Of a DNA stretch of 64,000 nucleotides, positions 1-9,797 are shown piece by piece; the first letter of the stretch is position 1; the number at the start of each line of letters is the position of its first letter. The notes below the pieces were generated by a model that saw only the letters and a list, made by a program, of their open reading frames with translations, was not told the origin of the DNA and searched no databases. The stretch is from Arenibacter echinorum (GTDB lineage: Bacteria; Bacteroidota; Bacteroidia; Flavobacteriales; Flavobacteriaceae), in assembly GCF_003259375.1 (NCBI RefSeq), contig NZ_QLLN01000004.1:560495-624494 (forward strand), read 5' to 3'. A program made the translations under genes and the position numbers.

Positions 1-2631
1 GAAACTTTTAAAAAGGGAATTGGAACCCTATCCGGAAGTAAGCTATTCTTCTTCTTGGGCGGCAAGAGCCAAAGATTTCGCACTCGAGTAGGAATACAGG
101 ATAAGCAGGACTATCCACAGGATGTTGAATTCAATGCCCTAAGTGATGGCAATAAACTATTCTACTCCCAAAATAATGATGTCAAGACCTTTGTAGGGGT
201 AGCCAATTCAGAGGAGAACATAGGCAAAGGCAGTGTAAAATTTATAATAAAGGGAGATGGCAAAGTATTGTGGCAAAGCAAAAGAATAAGCGGTGGAACC
301 AAAGTCGTGGATGCTGATCTTGAACTCACAGGAATTCAAGTCTTGGAACTCGCCGTTGAGGATATGGGCGATGGTATCTCTGGCGACCATGCCGTCTGGG
401 CCGAACCCACAATACATTACAGTAACTTCAAACCCCAGTTGGTAGACGCCGATTATTTCAATAAATTAAAAACCGTTGACGCCTCTTTTAATAAGCACAT
501 AAAACCTTTAATACAAAAGTTGCCCCTTGGCCAAAAAGTATATGAACATGGGGTAAATACCGATTGGTTAATAACCAAAGTAGATCTGCCATCCCTTGTT
601 TATAAACAGGCCAATGAAAAGGAGATTGTAATGTCCAACGGCTTGATCAGTAGAACTTTCCGACTTACTCCAAATTGTGCCACGGTCGAATTTAAAAACC
701 TGGTGAATGGAGAATCGCTTTTGAGAGGGGTGAGCCCGGAGGCCATGCTTACCATAGACGGCCAGGAATATAACGTTGGTGGTTTGGACGGACAAATTGA
801 ATACGGTTATTTAAAAGAGGAGTGGTTGGACCAAATGTGGAGTCCGGCCGGATCGTTTCAACTAACCGACTTTATTGTTCATGACATACAGGAACGTATC
901 AAATGGCCCAACAAAAGATGGTCTTCACAACCCAAAACACCGACCAAAGGAAAACAAATTTCCTTTTCCTATGCCCATCCGGAATTTCCAGATTTGGAAG
1001 TGAAGGTACATTATGAAATCTATGATGGCGTTCCTTTGATCAGTAAATGGTTCACCATTGATAACCATGGAAATAAGTCCATTGTTCTGAATAATTTTAA
1101 GAGCGAACTTCTTGCCATGGTAGAGGCGGAAAGCGCTGTAGAAAAACAAAAAGAATGGGAAACTCCCAACATGCATGTGGAAAGCGATTTTGAGTTTCAT
1201 TCCATGTCCATGAAAAATGCGAATAAAGTAGTGCATTGGGAAAAAGATCCACGTTACACTTCGCAGGCCAGTTATTTATTATCCACGCCCTGTTTATTGG
1301 AATGTAAATTACCAATCGGACCCAATGAAACCATAACTCCAGGTACCAATTTTGAATCCTTCAGAATCTGGGAAATGCCTTTTGACAGTCACGACAGGCA
1401 GCGTAAAGGCCTTTATACCAATGCCATGTATAAGTTAATAGCCCCTTGGACTACTGAAAATCCCTTGTTTTTACACCTGACTACCACTGACGATGAAAAA
1501 GTAAAGGCCGCTATAGATCAATGCGTGGAAACAGGCTACGAAATGGTCATTTTAAGTTTTGGCAGCGGCTTGAATATGGAAGATCTATCCGATGCCAATA
1601 CAAGCAAATTCCGGGCCTTGGCAGACTACGCCCACTCCAGGGGCATAGAATTGGGTGGATATTCCTTGTTGTCCAGTAGGTGGATAAGTGAGGAAGTAGA
1701 CGTTATAAATCCTGAAACTGGTAAGAGGGGTGGCGTAATTCATGGTAGTTCGCCCTGCCTAAACAGCCAATGGGGAATAGATTATTTTGAAAAATTGAGG
1801 ACTTTCTTCGAAAAAACAGGTTTTGACCTTTTGGAACACGATGGTTCCTACCCGGGTCAATTATGTGCCTCCACAGCACATGTAGGCCATAGAGGGGTTG
1901 AAGATTCGCAATGGAAATCTTGGAAGCGAATTACCGATTTCTACAAATGGTGCAACGAAAAAGGAATTTCCCTAAATATCCCGGATTGGTATTATCTTAG
2001 TGGCAGTACTAAAAACGGTATTGGATATAGGGAAGTCAATTGGTCTCTACCCCGAGAACGTCAATTGGTGCTTGGGAGACAAAATATGTACGATGGTACT
2101 TTTGACCGACTTCCGAGTATGAGTTGGACCTTTGTGCCCCTTACTGAATATCATGGCGGGGGAGCGGATGCCACCATTGAGCCTTTGGATACCCATTTAA
2201 ACGCATATAAGGCACATATGGTACAAAATTACGGGATGGGAGTACAAGCCTGCTACAGGGGGCCACGATTATATGACACCCCAAAAACGAAGGAGACAGT
2301 AATTGAAGTCGTAGATTGGTACAAAAAATACCGGAACATACTTAACGCGCCTATTATCCATTTAAAAAGGGCTAATGGAACGGAAATCGATGGAATTATG
2401 CATGTAGATCCGAAATTGAACGAAAAAGGGATGGCATTGTTCTTTAACCCGACCAACGAGACCTTGACCCAAACCATAAAACTTCCCCTTTACTATACTG
2501 GGCATACCCATACGGTAAGTATTCAGGAAAAAGAAGGAAAAAGAACAGACTATGAATTGGCAAGGGATTATTCCGTTGAATTAAAAGTGGAAATTCCCGC
2601 CAATGATAGCACTTGGTTTGTAATATATTGA
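1..2631 (+). CDS. NPCBM-domain glycoside hydrolase, 5' truncated by window edge
   Basis: The reading frame is open from base 1, so this is the C-terminal 876 residues of a longer protein; its true start lies outside the window. The first ~130 residues look like an NPCBM carbohydrate-binding domain (repeated Gly-rich beta strands, with DHAVWAEP near its end). A long beta-sandwich region follows, then a TIM-barrel-like part with the stretch FDLLEHDGSYPG, whose Asp is placed like the nucleophile of clan GH-D enzymes (GH27/GH36), and a C-terminal beta domain. It is probably a secreted exo-acting galactosidase-type hydrolase, but the exact GH family is not certain. The next gene starts 17 bases downstream, so the two are probably co-transcribed. 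Family-level call is inference from motif layout. Confidence 0.7.
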   Translation, partial: ETFKKGIGTLSGSKLFFFLGGKSQRFRTRVGIQDKQDYPQDVEFNALSDGNKLFYSQNNDVKTFVGVANSEENIGKGSVKFIIKGDGKVLWQSKRISGGTKVVDADLELTGIQVLELAVEDMGDGISGDHAVWAEPTIHYSNFKPQLVDADYFNKLKTVDASFNKHIKPLIQKLPLGQKVYEHGVNTDWLITKVDLPSLVYKQANEKEIVMSNGLISRTFRLTPNCATVEFKNLVNGESLLRGVSPEAMLTIDGQEYNVGGLDGQIEYGYLKEEWLDQMWSPAGSFQLTDFIVHDIQERIKWPNKRWSSQPKTPTKGKQISFSYAHPEFPDLEVKVHYEIYDGVPLISKWFTIDNHGNKSIVLNNFKSELLAMVEAESAVEKQKEWETPNMHVESDFEFHSMSMKNANKVVHWEKDPRYTSQASYLLSTPCLLECKLPIGPNETITPGTNFESFRIWEMPFDSHDRQRKGLYTNAMYKLIAPWTTENPLFLHLTTTDDEKVKAAIDQCVETGYEMVILSFGSGLNMEDLSDANTSKFRALADYAHSRGIELGGYSLLSSRWISEEVDVINPETGKRGGVIHGSSPCLNSQWGIDYFEKLRTFFEKTGFDLLEHDGSYPGQLCASTAHVGHRGVEDSQWKSWKRITDFYKWCNEKGISLNIPDWYYLSGSTKNGIGYREVNWSLPRERQLVLGRQNMYDGTFDRLPSMSWTFVPLTEYHGGGADATIEPLDTHLNAYKAHMVQNYGMGVQACYRGPRLYDTPKTKETVIEVVDWYKKYRNILNAPIIHLKRANGTEIDGIMHVDPKLNEKGMALFFNPTNETLTQTIKLPLYYTGHTHTVSIQEKEGKRTDYELARDYSVELKVEIPANDSTWFVIY

Positions 2632-2648
2632 ACAATAAAACAATACAA

Positions 2649-4946
2649 ATGAAAGCTAAAACAATATGCCTCCTGGCCATAGTTATCAGCTTATGGAGTT
2701 GCGAATCTGAAAGAAACAAACTGGAACTAGACCGACTTCCTAAATACAAACTGGAGTTCAATCAATTAGCCACTAGTTGGGATGAAGCAATTCCCTTGGG
2801 AAATGGAACTGTGGGAGCCTTGGTTTGGGAAAATGACGGAAAGCTCCGATTATCCTTGGACAGAGTGGATCTGTGGGATCTCCGTCCCATGGAAAATCTA
2901 GATTTCGCGAAATACGGCTTTGATTGGGTAAAGGAGCAATGGGAAAAAGACACCTATAAAAATGTACAGGATCGTTATGATGTGCCCTATGATCAATTAC
3001 CTGCGCCTTCCAAAATTCCCGGCGGAGCCTTGGAATTTGACGTGAAGGCTTTGGGGGAGGTAGAATCGGTTAAGCTTAATTTGGATTCAGCAATTTGCGA
3101 AGTAAAATGGAAGAATGGCGCCATACTTAAAACCTTTGTCCATGCCACTGAACCTTTGGGCTGGTATACCTTTGAAAACATTAACGGAGATTTGAATCCC
3201 ACCATTATTCCACCTGCCTATGTATCGGTAAAACAAGAAGGTGCCAACGACCCGGTAACAGGGCAAGATCTTCGAAGATTAAATTATGATGGGGGCAGGG
3301 TTACCCAAAAAGACCATATTATTACCTATGATCAGAAAGGATGGTCCAATTTTCAATTTCAGGTCCACACCCAGTGGAAACCTACACCAAAAGGATTACA
3401 GGGTAGTTGGAGCATAAGCTCAAAAACCTCCGATAAAGAACCCATTGAAACTGCAGCACAACTGGTAACAAAAGCGTTTCAGTCAGGAATGGCATCATAT
3501 ATGGAAAGTCATATAGCTTGGTGGAATTCATTCTGGAACCAATCTACTATAAAAGTTCCAGATCCTGTATTGCAGAATCAATGGTATATGGAAATGTACA
3601 AGTTGGGATCGGCAGCCAGACAAGGGGCGCCACCCATATCCCTGCAAAGTGTATGGACAGCGGATAATGGCAAATTACCGCCCTGGAAAGGCGATTACCA
3701 TCATGATCTTAATACACAATTAAGTTATTGGCCTACCTATTCCGCTAACCATTTGGATTTGGAACAAGGGTTTATCGACTGGCTTACCCAATATAAACCT
3801 ACTTTTAAAAAATATACCAGAGATTTCTATGGCACTAACGGACTTAATGTACCCGGGGTTACCACTCTAACGGGAGACCCTATGGGAGGTTGGATCCAAT
3901 ATTCTTTCGGCCCAACGGTCGGGGCTTGGTTAGGGCAACATTTTTACCTGCATTGGCGCTATACCATGGATCGTGATTTCCTCAAGAACGAGGCCTATCC
4001 GTGGATCAAGGAGGTCGCTATTCATTTTAATGAATTGTCGGTTTTGGGTGAGGATGGAAAACGAAAACTACCGTTGAGTTCCAGCCCTGAAATACATAAT
4101 AATTCTCGGGAAGCCTGGTTTGGGGAAATAACAAATTTTGACCTTTCCCTTGTCAGATGGACCTATTCCCATGCTGCCGAACTTGCCCTTGAATTGGGAC
4201 TAAAAGAGGAAGCAAATCAATGGAAATCTGCCTTAAAAGAATGGCCGGATTATGCTGTGAATGAACATGGCCTTATGTTTTCCCCTAGCCTACCTTTCAA
4301 CGAATCGCACCGGCACTTCTCCCATTTAATGGCCATTCACCCCCTTGGGTTAATAGACCCGGCAAACGGCGCAAAGGATATGGAGATCATTGAAAAGACC
4401 ATCGACAACTTGGACGCCATTGGATCCAGTCAATGGGTCGGCTATTCCTTTAGCTGGCTGGGAAATCTAAAGGCCAGGGCTTTTAATGGGGAAGGAGCGG
4501 CAAAAGCATTAAAGGATTTTGCCACCTCCTTTGTACTGCCCAATAGTTTTCACGTCAACGGTGACCAATCCGGTACCGGAAAATCAAATTTCACTTATAG
4601 GCCATTTACCTTGGAGGGCAACTTTGCCTTTGCTTCGGGCCTACAGGAGATGCTGATACAGAGTCACACTGGAACCGTACACCTTTTTCCCGCTATTCCC
4701 GCTGATTGGAAAAACGTTGGATTTAGCAAATTACGGACAGAAGGTGCTTTTTTGATTTCTGCTCAGAAACAGGACGGGAAACTAAAATGGGTTAAGATTT
4801 TTTCAGAAAAAGGTGGGGAAATGCGACTTAACAATCCCTTTACCAATAAAGAATTTTCAATTAAAGATGAGGTAGACACCCAATGGGATGGGGATATATT
4901 AATAATTGAAACCCAACCTGGTCAAGAAATATGGTTAACCCCATAA
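2649..4946 (+). CDS. GH95-like alpha-L-fucosidase/alpha-L-galactosidase lipoprotein
   Basis: 765 residues from the ATG at 2649. An in-frame TTG at 2613 would overlap the upstream gene and spoil the signal peptide, so the ATG is preferred. The N-terminus is a lipoprotein signal (LWSC, Cys18). An N-terminal beta domain carries the GH95 hallmark IPLGNGTVGALVW, and an (alpha/alpha)6 barrel follows. Family landmarks are PPWKGDYHHDLNTQLSYWP (around residues 344-362), SSPE (Glu481, the expected general acid position) and SHRHFSHL. In typical GH95 enzymes the barrel motif reads N-x-N-T-x-M-N-Y-W-P; here the first Asn is Asp353 while Asn355 is kept. It probably removes terminal alpha-L-fucose or L-galactose at the cell surface. 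Substrate is inferred from family only. Confidence 0.8.
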   Translation: MKAKTICLLAIVISLWSCESERNKLELDRLPKYKLEFNQLATSWDEAIPLGNGTVGALVWENDGKLRLSLDRVDLWDLRPMENLDFAKYGFDWVKEQWEKDTYKNVQDRYDVPYDQLPAPSKIPGGALEFDVKALGEVESVKLNLDSAICEVKWKNGAILKTFVHATEPLGWYTFENINGDLNPTIIPPAYVSVKQEGANDPVTGQDLRRLNYDGGRVTQKDHIITYDQKGWSNFQFQVHTQWKPTPKGLQGSWSISSKTSDKEPIETAAQLVTKAFQSGMASYMESHIAWWNSFWNQSTIKVPDPVLQNQWYMEMYKLGSAARQGAPPISLQSVWTADNGKLPPWKGDYHHDLNTQLSYWPTYSANHLDLEQGFIDWLTQYKPTFKKYTRDFYGTNGLNVPGVTTLTGDPMGGWIQYSFGPTVGAWLGQHFYLHWRYTMDRDFLKNEAYPWIKEVAIHFNELSVLGEDGKRKLPLSSSPEIHNNSREAWFGEITNFDLSLVRWTYSHAAELALELGLKEEANQWKSALKEWPDYAVNEHGLMFSPSLPFNESHRHFSHLMAIHPLGLIDPANGAKDMEIIEKTIDNLDAIGSSQWVGYSFSWLGNLKARAFNGEGAAKALKDFATSFVLPNSFHVNGDQSGTGKSNFTYRPFTLEGNFAFASGLQEMLIQSHTGTVHLFPAIPADWKNVGFSKLRTEGAFLISAQKQDGKLKWVKIFSEKGGEMRLNNPFTNKEFSIKDEVDTQWDGDILIIETQPGQEIWLTP

Positions 4947-5096
4947 GCCGACATGGCTTCTAATATGTAACTATGGAAAGAAATAAAGAACTAATAAAGG
5001 CAAAATGGGAATTCTGATTGACCCCTAATACCGAAAAACAAAAACCAACCCAAGTAATTGCCGGATTTTCTAGGGAGGACCTTTATTTTGATTATT

Positions 5097-6983
5097 ATGA
5101 AATCAACAAAAAGAATGCACAGTAAAAAATACCTAACCATAATGGCCATGGCAACTTTTGCTCTGTGGATAAATTGCTCAGCAGCACAGCAAATAAAGGA
5201 AATATATGTTTCGCCCTTGGGATCCGACACTAATTCCGGGACGTATGACAAACCCTTTAAAACTCTTCATAAGGCCACAGAACAATTGGGGTCTAAGATT
5301 TCCAAGGCCCAACAGAAGATTGTAATATGGCTAAATGATGGTACATATCGCATTAAAGATCCCATAAAAATTGATTCCCAAATAAATAAGAACAAAGTCC
5401 CCATTGAATTCAGATCGGTCCAAGGCTCGGTACCCATAATATCCGGATCCGTAGCAATTAATAACTGGACTTCTTTGAGTGAGGGAATGTGGGAGGCGAA
5501 AATTCCCAAATATATTGGTAATTTCCGGGAGTTGTTCGTCCAAGGCAAACGAGCCGTTCGTGCCAGACATCCCAATAAGGAATATTTAAGGGTAAAGCAA
5601 GTGGGAGCCGACAGAAGAACCAATTTTACGTTTTATCCAGAAGATTTCCCCCTTCCCAAAAATCCTAAGGAAGTGGAACTCGTTTTGCTGCACGATTGGT
5701 CCATAACAAGAATACCAATTAAAAATATAGCATTGGAAACCCACACTATTTCTGCTGTGGATTCGATAGGGGCAAAAGGTTTAAATTTTTTTAATTTGGA
5801 TAATTGGGAACCCAATCCACGTTATTACCTAGAAAATTCAATTGAATTTTTGGATGTGGATTATGAGTGGTATTTGGATACCGCAATGTCTAAAATATAC
5901 CTCAAACTACCACTCAATAAGAACCCAAACCAATTTACCATAGAAGCCCCCGTTGCGGAATCCTTAGTGCTTTTGGATGGCACAGAAAAGGAACCCATAT
6001 CCAATATTAGTTTTGAAGGGATAAGTTTTGAACATTGCAGATATAATATCCCTAACAAAATCTACGCAGGTATTCAGGCATGCCATTTTGATACCCAAGG
6101 GGGTGCAAAAGAATGGGCGGTAGTCCCGGCAGCCGTAAGGACGCACTGGGCCAAAAATATCAAATTTGAAAATTGTAAATTCTCCTCCTTGGGAGGAAGT
6201 GGTATCTGGTTGGGAACCGGTAGTAGCAATTGCACCATAAATAGATGCACCCTTTGGGATATTTCTGGAAACGGGATAATGATCGGTGAGGGTCAAGATC
6301 GATTGGTCTCTGGAGAACCTTGGTGGAAAATTGCCCCGGAACAGGCAGCGCTTGGGAACAAGGTGCAAGACAGTAATATTTCAGATTGCGGGGTGCAATT
6401 CTACGGTGCTGTTGGAATCTGGTGTGGCCTAACCTCTGAAACACAACTTAGAAACAACGAAATTTACAACCTTCCTTACACCGGTATTTCCATTGGTTGG
6501 ATGTGGAGCCCTCAGGCAACCCCTTGTAGGGACAATACTATTGCAGAAAACCACATTCATCATGTAATGCAAACTCTAAGTGATGGAGGCGGAATTTATA
6601 TGTTGGGCCTGCAACCAGGAAGCAAATTGGTCGGCAACCATATTCATGATATTTCCGTGAATACCGGAAGAGCTGAAAGTAATGGGATGTTCTTGGATGA
6701 AGGTACCAAGAATGTGCTTGTGGAAAACAACCTTATCTACAACATTGCCAAATCTCCGATTCGCTTCCATAGGGCCTCAACCAATGTTGTGAGAAACAAC
6801 TACCTATTTTCCAAAGGAAGCACGCCTAGTATCGCCTATAACAATACCTTGGCCGAGAATATATCCCAAGAGGGAAACTATGAAATAAGCACGGATAACC
6901 AGGATTATAAAGATTTATTAAAAGAAGCCGTATCCATACACATCCCAACCCCTAACAAACAATTACAAAACCCTCGGCCGTAA
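5097..6983 (+). CDS. Secreted right-handed beta-helix protein, GH141-like
   Basis: 628 residues from the ATG at 5097; an ATG at 5115 gives an equally good signal peptide. The leader ends around WINCSAAQ, so it is exported, with Cys as a weak lipobox candidate. The mature N-terminus IYVSPLGSDTNSGTYDKPF is the opening typical of DUF1565/GH141-type parallel beta-helix proteins. Repeated short strands with Asn and Gly turns (ISFEGISFEHC, IKFENCKFSSLGGSGIWL, NCTINRCTLWDISGNGIMI, LVGNHIHDIS, VENNLIYNI) form the helix. GH141 includes fucosidase and xylanase activities; pectate lyase-like folds look similar. It follows the GH95-like gene by 150 bases and probably acts on the same glycan. The exact activity cannot be read from sequence. 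Confidence 0.7.
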   Translation: MKSTKRMHSKKYLTIMAMATFALWINCSAAQQIKEIYVSPLGSDTNSGTYDKPFKTLHKATEQLGSKISKAQQKIVIWLNDGTYRIKDPIKIDSQINKNKVPIEFRSVQGSVPIISGSVAINNWTSLSEGMWEAKIPKYIGNFRELFVQGKRAVRARHPNKEYLRVKQVGADRRTNFTFYPEDFPLPKNPKEVELVLLHDWSITRIPIKNIALETHTISAVDSIGAKGLNFFNLDNWEPNPRYYLENSIEFLDVDYEWYLDTAMSKIYLKLPLNKNPNQFTIEAPVAESLVLLDGTEKEPISNISFEGISFEHCRYNIPNKIYAGIQACHFDTQGGAKEWAVVPAAVRTHWAKNIKFENCKFSSLGGSGIWLGTGSSNCTINRCTLWDISGNGIMIGEGQDRLVSGEPWWKIAPEQAALGNKVQDSNISDCGVQFYGAVGIWCGLTSETQLRNNEIYNLPYTGISIGWMWSPQATPCRDNTIAENHIHHVMQTLSDGGGIYMLGLQPGSKLVGNHIHDISVNTGRAESNGMFLDEGTKNVLVENNLIYNIAKSPIRFHRASTNVVRNNYLFSKGSTPSIAYNNTLAENISQEGNYEISTDNQDYKDLLKEAVSIHIPTPNKQLQNPRP

Positions 6984-7105
6984 CATATAAAACATGGTCC
7001 ATAACCCTTGCATAAAGGTAATTTAATGTTGGGTTATCCAAAAGTTTTAACGTTATTTATATACCTAAAACAAACCAAAAAAAACCAACTCCTAAAAACC
7101 ATATA

Positions 7106-7423
7106 GTGCCACAAGTAAAACAGCTGTTCTTTAACCTCTTTATGCTTTTCCTTGGACTTAGCTCCCTTGCCCAACTATCTGAAAACCCCTATAATCCGGA
7201 GTTAAAAATGGATGAATTAAGGATTAGAAAAGGGAAAAAGCCTGTGCAAGTGTACTTCTTGGTGTTTGGGAATTCCAAGAGATCGGAACATTTTTTAATT
7301 GTTTTAAAAAGGGCTGATATTTTACGGACCGATTTCTGCCTTACCACTGCCGATCTGGTAAACCGAGTTGCTGGTGATCAAGGCAAGATAGACTACAAAA
7401 CCTTGGACGAGGATTGGGGCTGA
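7106..7423 (+). CDS. Small unrecognised secreted ORF, possibly a deletion remnant
   Basis: 105 codons from a GTG. The N-terminus is a credible signal peptide (LFFNLFMLFLGLSSLAQ), followed by about 80 residues that I cannot place in a family (DELRIRKGKKP, DLVNRVAGDQGK, ending TLDEDWG). It sits between the beta-helix gene and the Gfo/Idh gene, on their strand, in a cluster otherwise made of full-length enzymes. A signal peptide attached to a short unfamiliar tail could mean an internally deleted enzyme gene. It could also be a genuine small secreted protein. No ATG is in place at the signal peptide start, which weakens the case for an intact gene. Confidence 0.35.
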   Translation: MPQVKQLFFNLFMLFLGLSSLAQLSENPYNPELKMDELRIRKGKKPVQVYFLVFGNSKRSEHFLIVLKRADILRTDFCLTTADLVNRVAGDQGKIDYKTLDEDWG

Positions 7424-7458
7424 TTTATTTACACCCGAAATTAAAATAATAAAAGGTT

Positions 7459-8691
7459 ATGAAAACAATTAAAACTGGAGTAATTGCCAATCCCGATAGA
7501 AGAAAATTTCTAGGCACCACATTACTGGGCAGCAGTACCTTGGCCTTAGTCCCATATTTTGCTTTGGCAAATATACCGGCCGTAGATAAAAAGGTCAGGA
7601 TCGGTATTGTTGGAGGAAGGTTTGGTGCCAGTTTTTATTTCCATGAACACCCCAATTGCATTGTAGAAGCAGTAAGTGATCTTCGTTCCGATCGCCGTAA
7701 CCATCTTATGGAGGTATATTCATGCAAAAAAAGTTATGAATCGTTGGAGAAATTGTTGCAGGACCCAAAAATCGAAGCTGTATTTATTGCCACTCCCGCT
7801 CCGGATCACGCTAAGCATGTTTTGGCCAGCCTAAACGCGGGGAAGCATGTTTTGTGCGCTGTGCCCGCCGCTTGGACCTTGGAGGAATGTTATCAATTAA
7901 AGGAGGCGGTGAGCCAAACTGGACTTACCTATATGATGGCCGAAACCAGCGTTTACAGACAAGCTACCATATCGGCAAAAAAGTTTTATAAGGAAGGAGC
8001 TTTCGGGAAGGTGTTCAGTGCTGCAGCGGAATATAATCATCCGGGGTTGGAAGAGCTATTTTTTGAGGATGGCAAGGCCACTTGGAGACATGGGGTACCA
8101 CCAATGTTATACCCTACCCACTGTACCTCGTTCTTAATTTCCGTAACAGGGGAGCGGCTAACCCAAGTTAGCGCTATGGGTTGGGGAGATGATAGTCCAT
8201 TATTGCAAAACAATCCATACAACAACCCTTTTTGGAACGAAACAGCTTTTTTTAAAACCAACAGAGGAACAGCTTTTCGTGTAGAAGTAAACTGGAAAGG
8301 AGCACTGCGCGAAGTTGAAAGGGGAGAATGGCGGGGCGATAAAATGAGTTTTTATATGTCCGAGCATGGAGGTGGGGATTCCACATTAGTATGGGCATCC
8401 AATGAAATTGGCAAGGATGATGCAGGTTTTAAAAACAAAAAAAATAGGGTAGAAACATATGAACAACCTCTGTGGTGGGAGACGGATATGTTACCTGCAG
8501 CACTTAGACATGCTAGTGGGCATGATGGTTCCCATACTTTTATAACCCATGAGTTTATCGATGCTATTGTACATAACCGTGACCCTGAAATCAACATTTA
8601 TGAATCCCTAGCGTATACTGCTCCAGGGATTGTTGCGCATAAATCCGCACTACAGGGAGGTGAATCTTTGAATATACCTAGTTTTGATTAG
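7459..8691 (+). CDS. Tat-exported Gfo/Idh/MocA-family protein
   Basis: 410 residues. The leader NPDRRKFLGTT (Arg14-Arg15) followed by a hydrophobic stretch to about residue 38 is a twin-arginine signal, so the protein is probably exported folded, with its nucleotide bound. A Rossmann domain starts at VRIGIVGG (residues 46-53), and the Gfo/Idh C-terminal domain follows (MLYPTHCTSF, HGGGDS). The usual Glu-Lys-Pro catalytic motif after GKHV is replaced by Ala-Val-Pro (134-136), so the canonical catalytic Lys is absent. Known exported relatives include redox-neutral glycosidases of GH109 type. It closes the left glycan cluster and faces the convergent hydrolase gene across a hairpin. Confidence 0.8.
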   Translation: MKTIKTGVIANPDRRKFLGTTLLGSSTLALVPYFALANIPAVDKKVRIGIVGGRFGASFYFHEHPNCIVEAVSDLRSDRRNHLMEVYSCKKSYESLEKLLQDPKIEAVFIATPAPDHAKHVLASLNAGKHVLCAVPAAWTLEECYQLKEAVSQTGLTYMMAETSVYRQATISAKKFYKEGAFGKVFSAAAEYNHPGLEELFFEDGKATWRHGVPPMLYPTHCTSFLISVTGERLTQVSAMGWGDDSPLLQNNPYNNPFWNETAFFKTNRGTAFRVEVNWKGALREVERGEWRGDKMSFYMSEHGGGDSTLVWASNEIGKDDAGFKNKKNRVETYEQPLWWETDMLPAALRHASGHDGSHTFITHEFIDAIVHNRDPEINIYESLAYTAPGIVAHKSALQGGESLNIPSFD

Positions 8692-8781
8692 TAAATACAC
8701 GCCATCATTATCTTAAAATAGACCTGATTCTAGCATATTACAAATCCCCTAGTTATTTTATTAGGTTAGGATTAATTAAAA

Positions 8782-8818
8782 CCTTCAAGTCCTTAATCTA
8801 GTGTCAAGGACTTGAAAG
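8782..8818. terminator. Hairpin between convergent genes, probable bidirectional terminator
   Basis: TTCAAGTCCTT (8784-8794) and AAGGACTTGAA (8806-8816) are perfect 11-bp inverted arms around an 11-base loop. The element lies between the ends of the + strand Gfo/Idh gene and the - strand hydrolase gene, where a shared terminator is expected. T-runs on either side are short, so efficiency is uncertain. Confidence 0.6.
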
Positions 8819-8819
8819 T

Positions 8820-9797
8820 TTAATCTTGCGCTACATGAAAAATAGCATCGCCCTGATTTACTATCGGAGATTGGTTGATACATATGATATGTCCATCGTT
8901 CAACGCATTTACTCTCCGTTCAAAGTTGCCAAACGGATCGGATATATTCCCTAAAAGATCTCCTTTTGACACTTTACTCCCTAAAGAAATAGAGGGGTGA
9001 AACATACCAGAATATTTTGCCCTGATCCACTGGGATGACTCAATGGTCACTGGGTGTGGAGACCTAGCCTCCATTAGCTTTAACTCTCCTTTAAAATTCC
9101 TCATTCCCAAATGATCCATTACCCTAAGCGCACCTGAAATCCCCATCTTTGTAATCTGGTTATTTATATCCAAGGATTTTCCCCCTTCAAAAAGCAATAC
9201 TTTCTTACCCATTTTGGCCAATGCTTCCCGAAACGACTTCTCCCTAGTTTTTGCCAATACAACAAATGGTGCGCCAAATACTTTTGCCAATTCCATACAT
9301 TGTTCATCGTCTTTATTAATCCTGGTCTGTGGTGCATTAAATCGGCTTTCAGCTCCCGTATGATAATCGATACAATAATCTACTTTTGGCGCAATTTCTT
9401 TCATAAGATGATAGGCAAACCTACTGGCCAAGGAGCCACGGGGACTCCCGGGAAAAACCCTATTTAGATCACGCCCATCAGGGAACTGCCTTGACTGGTT
9501 CAGAAAACCGAATATATTGACCACTGGAATACATATGACCGTTCCATAATCCGGCCTGTTATATTTTTTGGAAATCAATTTGCGAATGATCTCTACCCCG
9601 TTAATTTCATTCCCATGTATGCCTCCCGTTATTAATAAAACAGGACCTGGATTTTTTCCTCGTTGAACAATGATAGGAACTTCAATTTTTGTCCCTGTAT
9701 GCAATTTGGCTATATCCAGATTTAGCAACATCCCCTTTCCTGGCAAAATGGTTTGGCCTAATAATACATTTTTCTTATTCAGCATGTCTTTCCACAT
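8820..9797 (-). CDS. Succinylglutamate desuccinylase/aspartoacylase-family metallohydrolase
   Basis: 325 residues; a second possible start is Met5 at 9785, and both overlap the upstream rimK-like gene. The Zn-binding layout of the AstE/AspA family is visible: GGIHGNE (His61, Glu64), [11 protein letters not shown] (Arg109, Asn112) and DYHTGA (His146). The C-terminal part (residues 240 on) is a beta-rich domain with a biotinyl-like turn pattern, as in many of these proteins. It has no signal peptide, so it is cytoplasmic. Family members cleave N-acyl or amide bonds of amino acids. The 23-base overlap with a RimK-like ligase suggests the two act on the same amino-acid conjugate, one making and one breaking the bond; the substrate is unknown. 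Confidence 0.8.
   Translation of the reverse strand: MWKDMLNKKNVLLGQTILPGKGMLLNLDIAKLHTGTKIEVPIIVQRGKNPGPVLLITGGIHGNEINGVEIIRKLISKKYNRPDYGTVICIPVVNIFGFLNQSRQFPDGRDLNRVFPGSPRGSLASRFAYHLMKEIAPKVDYCIDYHTGAESRFNAPQTRINKDDEQCMELAKVFGAPFVVLAKTREKSFREALAKMGKKVLLFEGGKSLDINNQITKMGISGALRVMDHLGMRNFKGELKLMEARSPHPVTIESSQWIRAKYSGMFHPSISLGSKVSKGDLLGNISDPFGNFERRVNALNDGHIICINQSPIVNQGDAIFHVAQD

Noticed and set aside
7106-7423. Firm call of this ORF as a known sulfatase or esterase fragment
   Set aside because: No catalytic motif of either family can be seen; kept only as unrecognised.
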